From: UBA2241 sp963777895
GTDB taxonomy: Bacteria; Actinomycetota; Thermoleophilia; UBA2241
Length of the DNA: 64,000 nt
NCBI GenBank assembly: GCA_963777895.1
Contig: CAVZSF010000005.1
Span: 434,001-498,000, forward strand
Reading direction: 5' to 3'
In this document: positions 1 to 9,175 of the stretch, piece after piece
Layout: every line of letters starts with the position of its first letter
Position numbering within the stretch: the first letter of the stretch is position 1
Notes under the pieces: model-generated
The model's database searches: none
What the model saw: the letters and a program-made list of their open reading frames with translations, nothing else
What the model was told of the DNA's origin: nothing
Program-made: the position numbers and the translations under genes

Positions 1-269
1 TCGCTGTCCGCTTCCGCCACGCGACAGGCTCGCAGGCGGCTTCTTCGCCGGTCCCCCTGGCACCCGGCTGTGAAGTGGTGCGCATAATAACACGCAGTTC
101 AAGCAATAATGGCTGCATCTCCTTGCAGTGGGTTGCGGACGGCCCGCCTCGGGGGCCCGTGACCGATGGGTCGCGGGACGCCCGCGCTTCCCAACGGGAG
201 TACTGATGGCATAGCAGGGAGAGGCTCGCGCGTGAGACCGTGCGGTGAAGCTGGAGGAGGAAGGCAGGC
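1..269. other. Left-edge non-coding stretch
   Basis: I recognise no gene here. On the minus strand a frame starting with ATG at 82-84 stays open to the window edge, so the first codons of a divergent neighbour may be present, but there is too little to identify it. The last 20 bases carry the ribosome-binding site of the next gene (GGAGGAGG near 250-258). Confidence 0.4.
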
Positions 270-1733
270 ATGAGCATCTCGACTGTCCCGGGAGCGCGCA
301 AGCGCGCCCTGAAGGTCCGCCTCGTGGAGCCGGCGCCGCCTTCCGTCAACGTCCTCTCGTACGGGGCCTACCCGCGACTTGGACTGCCGATGATCGGCGC
401 CGCGCTCAAGCAGGCCGGCCACGACGTCGTCATCTACTGCGGCCAGGTGGCGCCGATCGACCATGCCGACGTCGCGTCGGCCGATGTCGTCGGCATCTCG
501 ACGACCACCTCCACCGCGGTGGAGGCCTATCGGCTGGCCGACGAGCTCCGTTCCTCCGGCATACCCGTGGTCATCGGCGGCCCTCATCCCACGTTCGTGC
601 CGGAGGACGCCCTCGCCCATGCCGACTTCGTCGCGCGCGGCGAGGGCGGGGAAGGGCTCATGGTCGAGCTGTGCGACGCGCTCGGCGGCGGGCGCGAGCT
701 GGAGAGCATCCGGGGGCTGTCGTTCTGGCGCGACCAGGAGCCCGTCCACAACGAGCTTCGGGAACGCTGCCGCGATCTTGACTCGCTCCCGCTGCCGGAC
801 CTGTCGCTGATCGCCGGGTCGGACCGCATCAGGGAGACGCCCATCATCACGAGTCTCGGCTGCCCGTTCGCCTGCACCTTCTGCACGGTCAGCATGATGT
901 TCGGGCGGGCCTACCGGGCGCGCAGCCCCGAAAGCGTGGTCGCCGAGTTGGCGGCGAGGCGGCCGAAGAGCGTCTTCTTCTACGACGACAACTTCGCGGC
1001 CGACAAACGGCGCGTGAAAACGTTGCTCCGGCTGATGATCGACAACGACCTGACGATGCCGTGGATGGCCCAGGTGCGGGTCGACGTGGCGCGCGACGAG
1101 GAGCTCCTCACGCTGATGCGCCGCTCGGGCTGTCGCCGTCTCTGCCTCGGCTTGGAGTCGGTCGACCAGGCCACGCTGGACGGCTACGCGAAGTCGCAGA
1201 CCGTCGAAGGCATCCAGGACGCCGTCCGCGCCCTGCACGCCCACGGCATCAGGTGCCATGGCATGTTCGTCCTGGGCGCCGATACCGACACGGTGCAGAC
1301 GATGCGCGATACGGTCGACTTCGCGAAGCGACACGACCTCGAGACCATCATGCTCAATGTCCTTACTCCTGCCCTGGGCACCCGCCAGTACGAATCCATG
1401 GACGCCGGCGAGCGCATCTTCGAGAAACGCTGGCAGTTCTACGACGGCCAGCACGTCGTGTACACGCCGAGCCAAATGACCCCGTCCGAGTTGCAGAGGA
1501 GCTTCGTGGACGGCTACAGGCGCTTCTACTCCTTGCGCCGCGGGTTGGGATACCTCATGCGCCTTCGCTTCGGTGATCTCGCCGCGCATCTGTGGGGATG
1601 GTGGTTCATCCGCCGCTGGCAGCGAGAACCGGTCAATCGCCAGTACATCAAGGTCCTTGACGCCTTCGGCGAGCGCGCCGCGCCTGTCGGGAGCGAGCGC
1701 GCCGGCTCGCCGGCACTGCGATCCTCCCCGTAA
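270..1733 (+). CDS. B12-binding-domain radical SAM protein
   Basis: This 487-residue protein has the two-part layout of cobalamin-dependent radical SAM enzymes. Residues about 15-140 look like a B12-binding-type Rossmann domain (GGPHPTF at 103-109, then GEGGEG at 124-129). The radical SAM core follows, with the [4Fe-4S] motif CxxxCxxC at C198, C202 and C205. The family does methylations, ring contractions and other radical chemistry, and the substrate cannot be told from sequence. I see no DxHxxG cobalamin-ligand motif, so the N-terminal domain may bind B12 base-off or not at all. The start is ATG 270 with a strong GGAGGAGG upstream. It appears to be a single-gene unit followed by a hairpin at 1861-1890. 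Confidence 0.85.
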   Translation: MSISTVPGARKRALKVRLVEPAPPSVNVLSYGAYPRLGLPMIGAALKQAGHDVVIYCGQVAPIDHADVASADVVGISTTTSTAVEAYRLADELRSSGIPVVIGGPHPTFVPEDALAHADFVARGEGGEGLMVELCDALGGGRELESIRGLSFWRDQEPVHNELRERCRDLDSLPLPDLSLIAGSDRIRETPIITSLGCPFACTFCTVSMMFGRAYRARSPESVVAELAARRPKSVFFYDDNFAADKRRVKTLLRLMIDNDLTMPWMAQVRVDVARDEELLTLMRRSGCRRLCLGLESVDQATLDGYAKSQTVEGIQDAVRALHAHGIRCHGMFVLGADTDTVQTMRDTVDFAKRHDLETIMLNVLTPALGTRQYESMDAGERIFEKRWQFYDGQHVVYTPSQMTPSELQRSFVDGYRRFYSLRRGLGYLMRLRFGDLAAHLWGWWFIRRWQREPVNRQYIKVLDAFGERAAPVGSERAGSPALRSSP

Positions 1734-1860
1734 CGATCCCACCTTCACTCTCGCGTCGAGTGGCGCACGAGGACGGCACCGCACCGGGGCACCCTCGATG
1801 ACAAGGCACTCGATCTGGAGAGAGCGCGATGAAGACGGTGAGGCAGGCCATACCGAAAAG

Positions 1861-1890
1861 CCGGTGAACGGTCGCCTGAGGGTTCACCGG
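1861..1890. terminator. Hairpin downstream of the radical SAM gene
   Basis: A 9-bp perfect inverted repeat (CCGGTGAAC / GTTCACCGG) surrounds a 12-base loop. It lies 130 bases past the stop codon and has no T-tract, so it is a possible but weak terminator. Confidence 0.35.
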
Positions 1891-1994
1891 ATGACAGTCT
1901 CAACTTCCAGTTTGTTGTCACTCGTGTGATAAGTATCGTTTAGCAGGGGAAGAAGGTTCCGGTGAAATCCACGATGGCGACATGGAGGTCGGCT

Positions 1995-2243
1995 ATGCCT
2001 CGCACCGCGAAGCAGTACAGGCTCGTTCCGGAAGATATCCCGCCGAGGCGCGGCGGTCGGGGAAGCGTGTATCCTGCCGTACTCGACGACTTCTTGAAGT
2101 CGGACGTTCGATCGGCCCGAGTAGAGCTGGAGGGGCGCAAGCCTGACAACATCGCCGCCGGCCTGCGCAAGGCGGCCGTCGATGCCAAGGCGCCCGTGCG
2201 CGTGTTGTCGCGCGCGGGACAGGTCTACCTGGAACGCCGCTGA
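1995..2243 (+). CDS. Small basic protein of unknown function
   Basis: An 82-residue protein, rich in Arg and Lys, with no family I can name. The start is ATG 1995, which has GGAGG at 1984-1988; an in-frame ATG at 1962 lacks such a site. It begins MPRTAKQYRL, has a helical middle (YPAVLDDFL) and ends in a charged segment (RVLSRAGQVYLERR). It has no signal peptide or membrane segment, so it is probably cytoplasmic. A perfect 20-bp hairpin starts 9 bases after its stop codon, which supports an independent short transcript. Confidence 0.6.
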   Translation: MPRTAKQYRLVPEDIPPRRGGRGSVYPAVLDDFLKSDVRSARVELEGRKPDNIAAGLRKAAVDAKAPVRVLSRAGQVYLERR

Positions 2244-2251
2244 GCCGCTGA

Positions 2252-2302
2252 GGACGCGACGGGCGCGGGGCGGAGGTAGACGGCCCCGCGCCCGTCGCGT
2301 CC
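2252..2302 (+). terminator. Perfect 20-bp GC hairpin, terminator without U-tract
   Basis: The arms 2252-2271 and 2283-2302 are exact reverse complements and enclose an 11-base loop. No T-run follows. It separates the small unknown gene from the MFS gene. Confidence 0.75.
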
Positions 2303-2373
2303 CTGGCGTCCTCTCCGGCTCGCCGCAACGACCCGGGACGCACGGCATCCTGCCGCGGGGTAGTGTCTGACTG

Positions 2374-3765
2374 ATGGCCGCCCTCACTCGCACGTTCCGC
2401 TCGCTCCACGTTCGCAACTACCGCCTCTATTTCTTCGCTCAGATCGTCTCGATGAGCGGCGTATGGATGCAGTCCATCGCCCAGGGCTGGCTCGTCTACG
2501 ACCTCACCGACAGCGCCGTGTGGCTCGGCACCGTCGTGGCGCTGCAATTCGGTCCCGTGCTTCTCGTGGGGCCGTGGGGCGGCCTGCTGGCCGACCGCGC
2601 CGACAAGCGGAAGCTGCTCCTCGTGACGCAGGTCCTCGCCACCGTCCTCGCCACCATCCTCGGCGTGCTGGTGCTGGCGGATGTCGTCGAGCTGTGGATG
2701 GTGCTGGTGCTCGCCGTGCTGTACGGGTCCGTGAACGCCGTCGACAACCCCGCCCGACAGTCGTTCGTCATCGAGATGGTCGGGTCCGACGACCTGGCGA
2801 ACGCCGTCGGTCTGAACAGCGTCATCGTCAACGGCTCGCGTATCGTCGGACCGGCCCTGGCCGGCATCCTCTTCTACACAGTGGGACTCGCGGCGCCGTT
2901 CCTCGTGAACGCCGTCTCGTACCTCTTCGTCATCGGTGCCCTGCTCGCGATGCGTACCGACGAGCTGCGGCCGGCGCCGCCGGTCGCGAGAGAGCCCGGC
3001 CAGCTGCGCGCCGGGTTCCGCTACGTGTGGAACACACCGCAGCTGCTGCTGCCGCTGGCGATCATGGCCGTGGTCGGCACGCTCGGCTACAACTTCTCCG
3101 TGATCCTGCCCCTCATGGCGAAGGTCGCCTTCGGGCGTGGCGCCGAGACCTACAGCGCGCTGACGACGGCCATGGGGATCGGTGCGCTCGCCGGCGGCCT
3201 CGTCGCGGCGAGCAGGCGGCGGCCCACGCGGCGGCTGCTGATCGGCGCGACCGTCGCCTTCGGCGTGTCTTCGATGATCGTCGCGTACGCGCCCACGCTC
3301 GACTCAGCCCTGGCGCTGCTCGTCCCGATGGGGGCGTTCTCGGTGCTCTTCGTGGCGACCACCAACTCGCTGCTGCAGCTGAACTCGGACCCGGCCATGC
3401 GCGGCCGCGTGATGTCGCTGTGGGCGGTGGTGTTCCTTGGCAGCACGCCGATCGGCAGCCCGCTCACCGGGCTCGTCGCCTCGGCGTGGGGGCCGCGCTT
3501 CGCGCTCGCCGCCGGCGGGGCGATCACGGTGCTGGCGGGCCTGGGAGCATTCGCGGCGCTGCGGGCGCGGGCGCGGCGCGCGGAACGCGCCAGGCCCGCG
3601 CCCGAAGCGCCCGAGCAGGTGGCCGCGGCGACCGAAGCGCCCTCCGGGCGCGACGGCCGCCACATCCACACCGGCCTGCCCGACGAACCCGACGAGAGCG
3701 AGGTCTTCGACGACCTCCTCGAAGAGCCGGCCAGGCGGGCCGCCGCGCGCGGCGAGGTCACCTGA
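2374..3765 (+). CDS. MFS exporter, enterobactin-exporter-like (MFS_3) family
   Basis: A 463-residue major facilitator protein with about 12 hydrophobic segments in roughly residues 15-410. The N-terminus (FRSLHVRNYRLYF) and the loop between segments 2 and 3 (GGLLADRADKRKLL) are typical of the MFS_3/EntS group of proton-driven exporters. The last 60 residues are a charged cytoplasmic tail rich in Ala, Pro, Arg and Glu. The substrate is unknown, and the genes on either side (a small unknown protein and a PATAN protein) do not indicate one. The start is ATG 2374; there is no clear ribosome-binding site, only a TAGTGT box at 2361 that might be a -10 element giving a very short leader. Confidence 0.85.
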   Translation: MAALTRTFRSLHVRNYRLYFFAQIVSMSGVWMQSIAQGWLVYDLTDSAVWLGTVVALQFGPVLLVGPWGGLLADRADKRKLLLVTQVLATVLATILGVLVLADVVELWMVLVLAVLYGSVNAVDNPARQSFVIEMVGSDDLANAVGLNSVIVNGSRIVGPALAGILFYTVGLAAPFLVNAVSYLFVIGALLAMRTDELRPAPPVAREPGQLRAGFRYVWNTPQLLLPLAIMAVVGTLGYNFSVILPLMAKVAFGRGAETYSALTTAMGIGALAGGLVAASRRRPTRRLLIGATVAFGVSSMIVAYAPTLDSALALLVPMGAFSVLFVATTNSLLQLNSDPAMRGRVMSLWAVVFLGSTPIGSPLTGLVASAWGPRFALAAGGAITVLAGLGAFAALRARARRAERARPAPEAPEQVAAATEAPSGRDGRHIHTGLPDEPDESEVFDDLLEEPARRAAARGEVT

Positions 3766-3892
3766 TCTGATGCCGTAGACTCTTCAGAAAACGCCCCCGG
3801 TGCCGATGATGGAAGCGATGGTCGCGCCTCCCCCTCGTCGGGCCGGGGCGGCGCGCCGGTTCGTGTCACAGGACGTGTGAGAGAGGTGCGGG

Positions 3893-5170
3893 TTGCTGCT
3901 CCAGGGCAGCCTCAAGGAGTTCAACCTCCCCAACATCTTCCAGCTGGTCAAGATGAGCGCCAAGACGGGCGCCCTGACGATCCGCGCCGAGAAGGAGTGG
4001 GGCAAGATCTTCTTCCGCGACGGGCAGATCCACTATGCCTTCTCCGTGCCGCAGTCGCTGCCTCTCGGCGAGCGGCTCGTCAACTCCGGCAAGATCACCC
4101 CCGCCCAGCTCAAGGAGGCGCTCGCCGCGCAGAAGAAGGCGCCCGACGCCGGCCGCATCGGCAACATCCTGCTCGACAAGGGCTACATCCAGCGCGACGA
4201 CCTCGAGCAGGTGGTGCGCGAACAGATCCAGGACGCGGCCTTCAACTTCTTCGGCTGGACCGAGGGCGAGTTCGAGTTCACCGCCGACGAGGAGGCCATC
4301 GACCAGGACATCCTCGTCGAGATGAACGTCGAGAACGTCATCATGGAGGGCTGCCGGCGCATCGACGAGTGGGAGCTCATCTTCCAGCAGCTCGGCTCGC
4401 TCGAGCGCATCCCGCACCTCGCCTACGACGAGCGCGTCGACGAACGCGGCGACGTGACCTTCACCGCCGAGGAGTGGCGCGTCATCGTGCACGTGGATGG
4501 GCACTCCGACATCAACACGGTGCTGCACGAGTGCGGGCTCGACCGCTTCCACGGCGCCAAGGTCATCTACAGCCTCTACTCCAGCGGACTCATCATGGTG
4601 ACCGACGCGGTGATCGAGGCGATCGGCAAGGGTCTTGCGATCGCCATCCGCGGCCCGATCGACATCTACAACGAGATCTTCCTCGCGACCCTCACGGATG
4701 CCAACGTGACGAAGCAGATGCGCGTGGAGCTGATCGACGACAAGGAGATCGAGATCCCGATCGTCGCCGGCGTCGTCCCCCTGGGCGGCGAGACCGGGAA
4801 GGGCCTCGACGAGCAGGCGGCCGGCGCCGCCGTCGAGGATGTGGTCGTCTTCACCGCCAGCGCATCGTCGCCGATGAAGGCATGGGAGCGCCTCGGCGGT
4901 GAGAGCTCGGCCTTCGTGATCCTCGCCAACGCAAACGACGCCGACAGCGTGAGCCGGACCCGGGACGACCTGGCGTTCGTGCGCGGTCTCGGCGCCTCGC
5001 CCATGGTGCTGGCCACGTACGCCTCGATGGGCGACGAGCCGGTCCCGAAGGACCAGGTCGCCAAGCTCCTCGGCCTCAACGGAGACGTCCCGATCCTCGC
5101 CTGCCATCTGCGCGACCGCGACTCGGTGATGGCCGTCGTGAAGACGGCCCTGGACCTGGTCGCCTCCTAG
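3893..5170 (+). CDS. PATAN (DUF4388) protein with degenerate small-GTPase-like C-terminus
   Basis: A 425-residue cytoplasmic protein. The first ~150 residues match the PATAN/DUF4388 pattern found in bacterial signalling proteins, with FQLVKMSAKTGALTI, then GKIFFRDGQIHYAF, then paired helices. Residues about 190-240 look like a winged-helix segment. The C-terminal ~100 residues (VILANANDADSVSRTRDDL onward) have the strand-helix pattern of the second half of MglA/Ras-like GTPases, but I find neither a P-loop GxxxxGK[ST] nor an NKxD motif, so GTP binding looks lost. The start is TTG 3893 behind GAGAGG. It is probably a scaffold or regulator; the pathway is unknown. The family assignment of the N-terminus is firmer than that of the C-terminus. 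Confidence 0.7.
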   Translation: MLLQGSLKEFNLPNIFQLVKMSAKTGALTIRAEKEWGKIFFRDGQIHYAFSVPQSLPLGERLVNSGKITPAQLKEALAAQKKAPDAGRIGNILLDKGYIQRDDLEQVVREQIQDAAFNFFGWTEGEFEFTADEEAIDQDILVEMNVENVIMEGCRRIDEWELIFQQLGSLERIPHLAYDERVDERGDVTFTAEEWRVIVHVDGHSDINTVLHECGLDRFHGAKVIYSLYSSGLIMVTDAVIEAIGKGLAIAIRGPIDIYNEIFLATLTDANVTKQMRVELIDDKEIEIPIVAGVVPLGGETGKGLDEQAAGAAVEDVVVFTASASSPMKAWERLGGESSAFVILANANDADSVSRTRDDLAFVRGLGASPMVLATYASMGDEPVPKDQVAKLLGLNGDVPILACHLRDRDSVMAVVKTALDLVAS

Positions 5171-5183
5171 TCTCCTCACCCGC

Positions 5184-5212
5184 TTGTCAATCGTCCTGCC
5201 GGGGGGCAAGAT
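5184..5212 (+). promoter_or_regulatory. Candidate sigma-70-type promoter for hemB
   Basis: TTGTCA (5184-5189) and CAAGAT (5207-5212) are separated by 17 bases and lie 31 bases before the hemB start. The -35 box is good and the -10 box weak. Confidence 0.4.
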
Positions 5213-5243
5213 TGGCTGCTCCCCAGCGAAAGGACGACCACCC

Positions 5244-6215
5244 ATGTACTACCCGAGCTACCGCATGAGGCGGCTGCGCAGGACCCCGGTCATCCGCCGG
5301 ATGATGCGCGAGACGGCCCTCTCGCCGGATGACCTGATCTACCCGCTCTTCGTCATCGCCGGCGAGAACGTGAAGAACCCGATCGGGTCGATGCCGGGCT
5401 GCTACCAGCTCTCGATCGGCAACCTCATCCCCGAGGTCCGCGCGGTGCGCGACCTGGGGATCCCGGCCGTGCTGCTCTTCGGCATCCCCGCCCACAAGGA
5501 CTCCGCGGCAACGACCGCCTACGATCCCGAAGGCGTCGTCCAGCTCGCGGTGCGCGCGATCAAGGACGAGTTTCCGGAGCTGCTCGTCATCACCGACGTC
5601 TGCCTCTGCGAGTACATGGACCACGGTCACTGCGGCGTCGTGCAGGACGGCGAGGTGCTCAACGACGTCACCCTCGAGCTGCTCTGCAAGATGGCGATCA
5701 CCCACGCCGAGGCTGGGGCCGACATGGTGGCGCCGTCCGACATGATGGACGGCAGGGTGTCGGCCATCCGTAACGCTCTCGACGACGAAGGCCTGCACGA
5801 CACCGCGATCATGGCCTACTCGGCGAAATTCGCATCGGGCTTCTACGGGCCCTTCCGGGAGGCAGCGGAGTCGGCGCCGGCGTTCGGCGACCGCAAGACC
5901 TACCAGATGGATCCGCCCAACGGGGAAGAGGCGGTCCGTGAGGCGCTGCTCGACATCGAGGAGGGCGCCGACATCATCATGGTGAAGCCGGCGCTGCCCT
6001 ATCTGGACGTCATCAAGGCCATCAAGCAGGAGACGCGCTTCCCGCTGGCCGCCTACAACGTGAGCGGCGAGTTCGCCATGATCAAGGCGGCGGCCGAGAA
6101 GGGCTGGCTCGACGAGGAGCGCTGTGTGATGGAGGCGCTCACCGGCATCAAGCGCGCCGGCGCCGACCTCATCATCACCTACCACGCCAAGGACGCGGTC
6201 GGCTGGCTGGAGTGA
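5244..6215 (+). CDS. hemB: Porphobilinogen synthase (delta-aminolevulinate dehydratase)
   Basis: This 323-residue enzyme condenses two 5-aminolevulinate molecules to porphobilinogen, the second common step of tetrapyrrole synthesis. Both active-site lysines are present: K195 in MAYSAKFASG and K248 in IMVKPALPY. The zinc-binding cysteines are C120, C122 and C130 in DVCLCEYMDHGHCG, so this is a zinc-type enzyme. Length and residue numbering are close to the E. coli protein. The start is ATG 5244 with AAAGGA about ten bases upstream; a TTG at 5184 is in frame but falls inside a likely promoter. It is followed by an 18-bp hairpin and sits near hemL and an AhbC/AhbD-like gene, forming a tetrapyrrole locus. 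Confidence 0.97.
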   Translation: MYYPSYRMRRLRRTPVIRRMMRETALSPDDLIYPLFVIAGENVKNPIGSMPGCYQLSIGNLIPEVRAVRDLGIPAVLLFGIPAHKDSAATTAYDPEGVVQLAVRAIKDEFPELLVITDVCLCEYMDHGHCGVVQDGEVLNDVTLELLCKMAITHAEAGADMVAPSDMMDGRVSAIRNALDDEGLHDTAIMAYSAKFASGFYGPFREAAESAPAFGDRKTYQMDPPNGEEAVREALLDIEEGADIIMVKPALPYLDVIKAIKQETRFPLAAYNVSGEFAMIKAAAEKGWLDEERCVMEALTGIKRAGADLIITYHAKDAVGWLE

Positions 6216-6222
6216 GGCGCGG

Positions 6223-6261
6223 GTGACGGGACGGCGGGGCGGCGCCCCGCCGTCCCGTCAC
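6223..6261 (+). terminator. Perfect 18-bp GC hairpin after hemB
   Basis: The arms 6223-6240 and 6244-6261 are exact reverse complements with a 3-base loop, starting 7 bases after the hemB stop. No T-tract follows. Confidence 0.75.
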
Positions 6262-6330
6262 CGCGCGGCCGCGCCGCCTCTCGCGAAAGGTTTGCGCCGC
6301 CCCCCGTAAATCGGTCAGAATCAGTCTGCA

Positions 6331-7667
6331 TTGGACGTCGATCCCACCCAGAACCCTCACGTCGTGGACGGCCCGTCGGCCGACGGCGCGGACGGCCCGC
6401 CGTCCGCTGCCGCGGACGGCCCGTCCGCGCAGCCTTCCGACGGGCCCGGAGAGGCGCGGCCCGGCGACGCCGTCGCGCCGCCGCGCCTCGTCGCCTGGGA
6501 GGTCACGCGCAGCTGCAACCTGGCCTGCGCGCACTGCCGCGCGTCGGCCGTCCACGGGCCGTACCCGAACGAGCTCACCACCGACGAGGCCTTCACCCTC
6601 GTCGACCAGATCGCCTCGTTCGCGAACCCGATCCTCATCCTGACCGGCGGCGACCCGCTGATGCGGGAGCGACGTCTTCGACATCGCCGAGCGCGGCATA
6701 GCACAGGGGTTGCGCGTCGTCATGTCGCCGAACGGCACGCTGGTCACCCCCGAGGTGGCGCGCCGCATGAAGGACGTCGGCATCGCCCGCATCAGCATCT
6801 CGGTCGACTTCCCGACGGCCGACGAGCACGACGCGTTCCGCGGCGTGCCCGGCGCCTACGAGGGCGCGATGCGTGGCATCCGGACGGCGATCGAGGCCGG
6901 CGTCGAGGTCCAGATCAACTCCACGATCACCAAGCTCAACGCCCACCACCTGCCCGCGCTGCTCGAGCTCGCCGAGCGCGTCGGCGCCGTGAGCTTCCAC
7001 CCGTTCATGCTGGTCCCGACAGGGCGCGGCAAGGAGCTCGAGGAGCAGGAGTTGCCGCCGGAGGCCTACGAGGACGCGCTCAACTGGATGTACGACGCGC
7101 AGCAAGGCTCCGCCCTCTTCCTCAAGCCGACCGACGTGCCGCACTACTGGCGCGTGATGCGCCAGCGCGGCGCCGAGGACCGGAAGAAGGGGAAGGGCGT
7201 GGACGGCGCACCCGGCGGCCATCCTGGCGCGCATCCCCCCGCCGCCGGCCACCCCAGCGCCGTGTCGGCCACCGGACATCCAAGCGTTGCGCCCGTCCGG
7301 TGCCCATCCCCACGCCCAGTTCGCTGCCCACCCGCACGCCCACGGCGGCATGAACACGCTGAGCCGCGGCTGCCTCGCCGGCATCGGCTTCTGCTTCGTC
7401 TCGCACGTCGGCCGCGTGCAGCCCTGCGGCTACTTCGACGTCGAAGCCGGCGACGTGCGCAGGCAGCCGTTCCCGGAGATCTGGCGCACGTCGCCCCTCT
7501 TCACCGACCTGCGCGACTTCGACGGCCTCAAGGGCAAGTGCGGCGCCTGCGAGTTCAAGAGGGTCTGCGGCGGCTGTCGCGCGCGCGCCTACGAGGCGAC
7601 CGGCGACTACATGGCCGAGGAGCCCTACTGCGCCTACGTGCCGAAGGGCTGGTGCGAGCCGGCCTGA
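6331..7667 (+). CDS. AhbC/AhbD-like heme-biosynthesis radical SAM/SPASM enzyme, frameshifted as assembled
   Basis: Reading across three frames gives a ~444-residue protein with the radical SAM motif C62, C66, C69 (TRSCNLACAHCRA) and a C-terminal SPASM cysteine cluster (RGCLAGIGFC, QPCGYFD, CGACEFKRVCGGCRARA). The phrases FHPFMLVPTGRGKE and HYWRVMRQR are what I know from AhbC (didecarboxysiroheme deacetylase) and AhbD (heme b synthase) of the siroheme-dependent heme route. AhbD fits slightly better, but I cannot separate the two. One extra base near 6672 and another near 7286 break the frame; the net +2 matches the length. Two low-complexity inserts are unusual: DGPS-type repeats at the N-terminus, and a His/Pro/Gly/Ala stretch (GHPGAHPPAAGHPS) before the SPASM domain. 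The start TTG 6331 is uncertain. Confidence 0.75.
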
Positions 7668-7746
7668 GGGCTTGCACGCGCGGTCCGGCGGGTGCGGCTC
7701 GGCCGCCGGCCCGCCTCGATCCGCTCAGGCTCGCCCTGCCTTCCGG

Positions 7747-8202
7747 CTACTCCTCGAAGTCCTCGTCGAAGAAGTGCCGCTGCAGGCAGAGCAGCTCGTC
7801 GACCAGGCCAGCCTTCCCGTAGACGCGCCGGGCGACTTCGTTGTCGTCGGCGGTGATCACCTGCACCTGGCTGCAGCCCGCCTCCTGGAAGCGACCCACC
7901 GCCTCGGCGACCAGCGCCGAGCCGATCCCGAGTCCACGTGCGCCCTCGACGACAAGCAGGTCGACGATCTCGCCGGTGGGGTCGCCCATGTACAGGTCGA
8001 GGTGGACGGCGTGTGCCAGGAAGCCCACAAGCTCGCCGTTGAGCAACGCGAGCAGGACCCCGTAGCCGGGCTGCTCGAGGTAGCGTGCGACAAGCGCCTC
8101 GTCGGCGCGTGCGGGGTGGTGGAAGCCCACCCCCATCTCGACGATGAGCGGGAGGAGGGCCGAGGCGTCGGCCGGCGTGGCGGCGCGTATCTCGAGGTTC
8201 AC
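7747..8202 (-). CDS. GNAT-family N-acetyltransferase, single domain
   Basis: A 151-residue protein with one GNAT fold: an N-terminal strand (NLEIRAATPADA), the acetyl-CoA-binding motif A in VVEGARGLGIGSALVAEA, and the C-terminal strand with YGKAGLVDE. It would transfer an acetyl or similar group to an amine; the substrate is unknown. The start is GTG 8202, overlapping the stop of the upstream double-domain gene by 4 bases with a strong GGAGGGAGG in front. It is the last gene of a three-gene minus-strand cluster carrying five GNAT domains. Confidence 0.85.
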   Translation of the reverse strand: MNLEIRAATPADASALLPLIVEMGVGFHHPARADEALVARYLEQPGYGVLLALLNGELVGFLAHAVHLDLYMGDPTGEIVDLLVVEGARGLGIGSALVAEAVGRFQEAGCSQVQVITADDNEVARRVYGKAGLVDELLCLQRHFFDEDFEE

Positions 8203-9165
8203 CCTCCCTCCGAAGAAAGCAGCATGAGCAGGTCGTCGTCGACGAAGCCGAGCGATCGGTAGAGGTGCTTGGCCCGTTCGTTGCGGAAGGCGGCGGCGAT
8301 GAGCGTGTGCGCCGTGTCTTCGGGCTGGATGCGCTCGAGCGCTTCCCGCAGCAAGGCGCGCCCTACGCCCTGGTCGCGTTGCGCGGCCGTTACGCAGATG
8401 TCCTCGATCACCGCGCACCGCTGCGCGTTGAAGAGGCTGCGGTAGAAGTACCAGGCGACGACGCCGACGACCTCGCCGTCCGGCTCGGCGACCAGCGTTC
8501 CGCAGGACTTGTCGCCGAGCATGGCCAGGACCGACTCGGGCGTCGCCGTCGTCGCGCTCTCCGAAGAAGGCCGCCATCTCTCCCATGAGACCGACGATCG
8601 CCGGGACATCGCTCTCGCGCGCGTCGCGGATCCCGAGGCGCGCGGCGGATGCCGCCACGTCGAGGGCGGCCTCGAGTGTCAGGCGCATCGTCCACGAGCC
8701 GCCCTCGTCGAGTTCAAGCAGCTCGAAGCCCGCGCGCTCGTAGAGATGACGCGCGTGTCGATTGCCATCGGCGACGCTCAAGCTCAGCGTCCGCACGCCG
8801 CTCTCGCGGGCAAGAGCGATGGTCGCGGCGAGCAGCTTCGTCCCAATACCCTGGCTGCGGAAGCCCTCCTGCAGCGCCAAGCCGAGGCCGGGCACGTCGT
8901 CCCCCAGGAAGCCATAGCCCGGCCGGTCGCTGGTGAAGCGGCGGTACCAGCACGCCCCGACAGGACGGCCGTCCACCTCGGCGACGAAGCCGTCGTCGCC
9001 CGGACGCGGCCAGCCGTCCACGTAATCCGCGATGCGGGGCTCGGCCAGGAGCTCGTCGACGGCCGGAGGGGATGACCTGGCAGGTCTGTCCCAGCTGACC
9101 GCCTCGGCCACCATCTCCGCGATGAGGCCCGCGTCACCGGCTCCGATCCGTCTCAACGTCGCCAT
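8199..9165 (-). CDS. Tandem-domain GNAT N-acetyltransferase, one frameshift as assembled
   Basis: Two GNAT domains lie in one ~321-residue chain. The first (about residues 1-160) has the acetyl-CoA motif in QGIGTKLLAATIAL; the second ends with DQGVGRALLREALERI and HLYRSLGFVDDD. Reading through requires removal of one extra base near plus-strand 8543, inside the second domain; the 967-base length (3n+1) agrees with a single insertion. The upstream neighbour at 9176 has the same two-domain layout and a similar C-terminus (RAKHLYRSLGF in both), so the pair look like duplicates. The substrate is unknown. Confidence 0.8.
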
Positions 9166-9175
9166 GGGCGTGCCC

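Noticed and set aside
1573..1929. 118-codon plus-strand frame overlapping the end of the first radical SAM gene
   Set aside because: It overlaps a well-supported gene in another frame, has no ribosome-binding site, and reads as compositional sequence.
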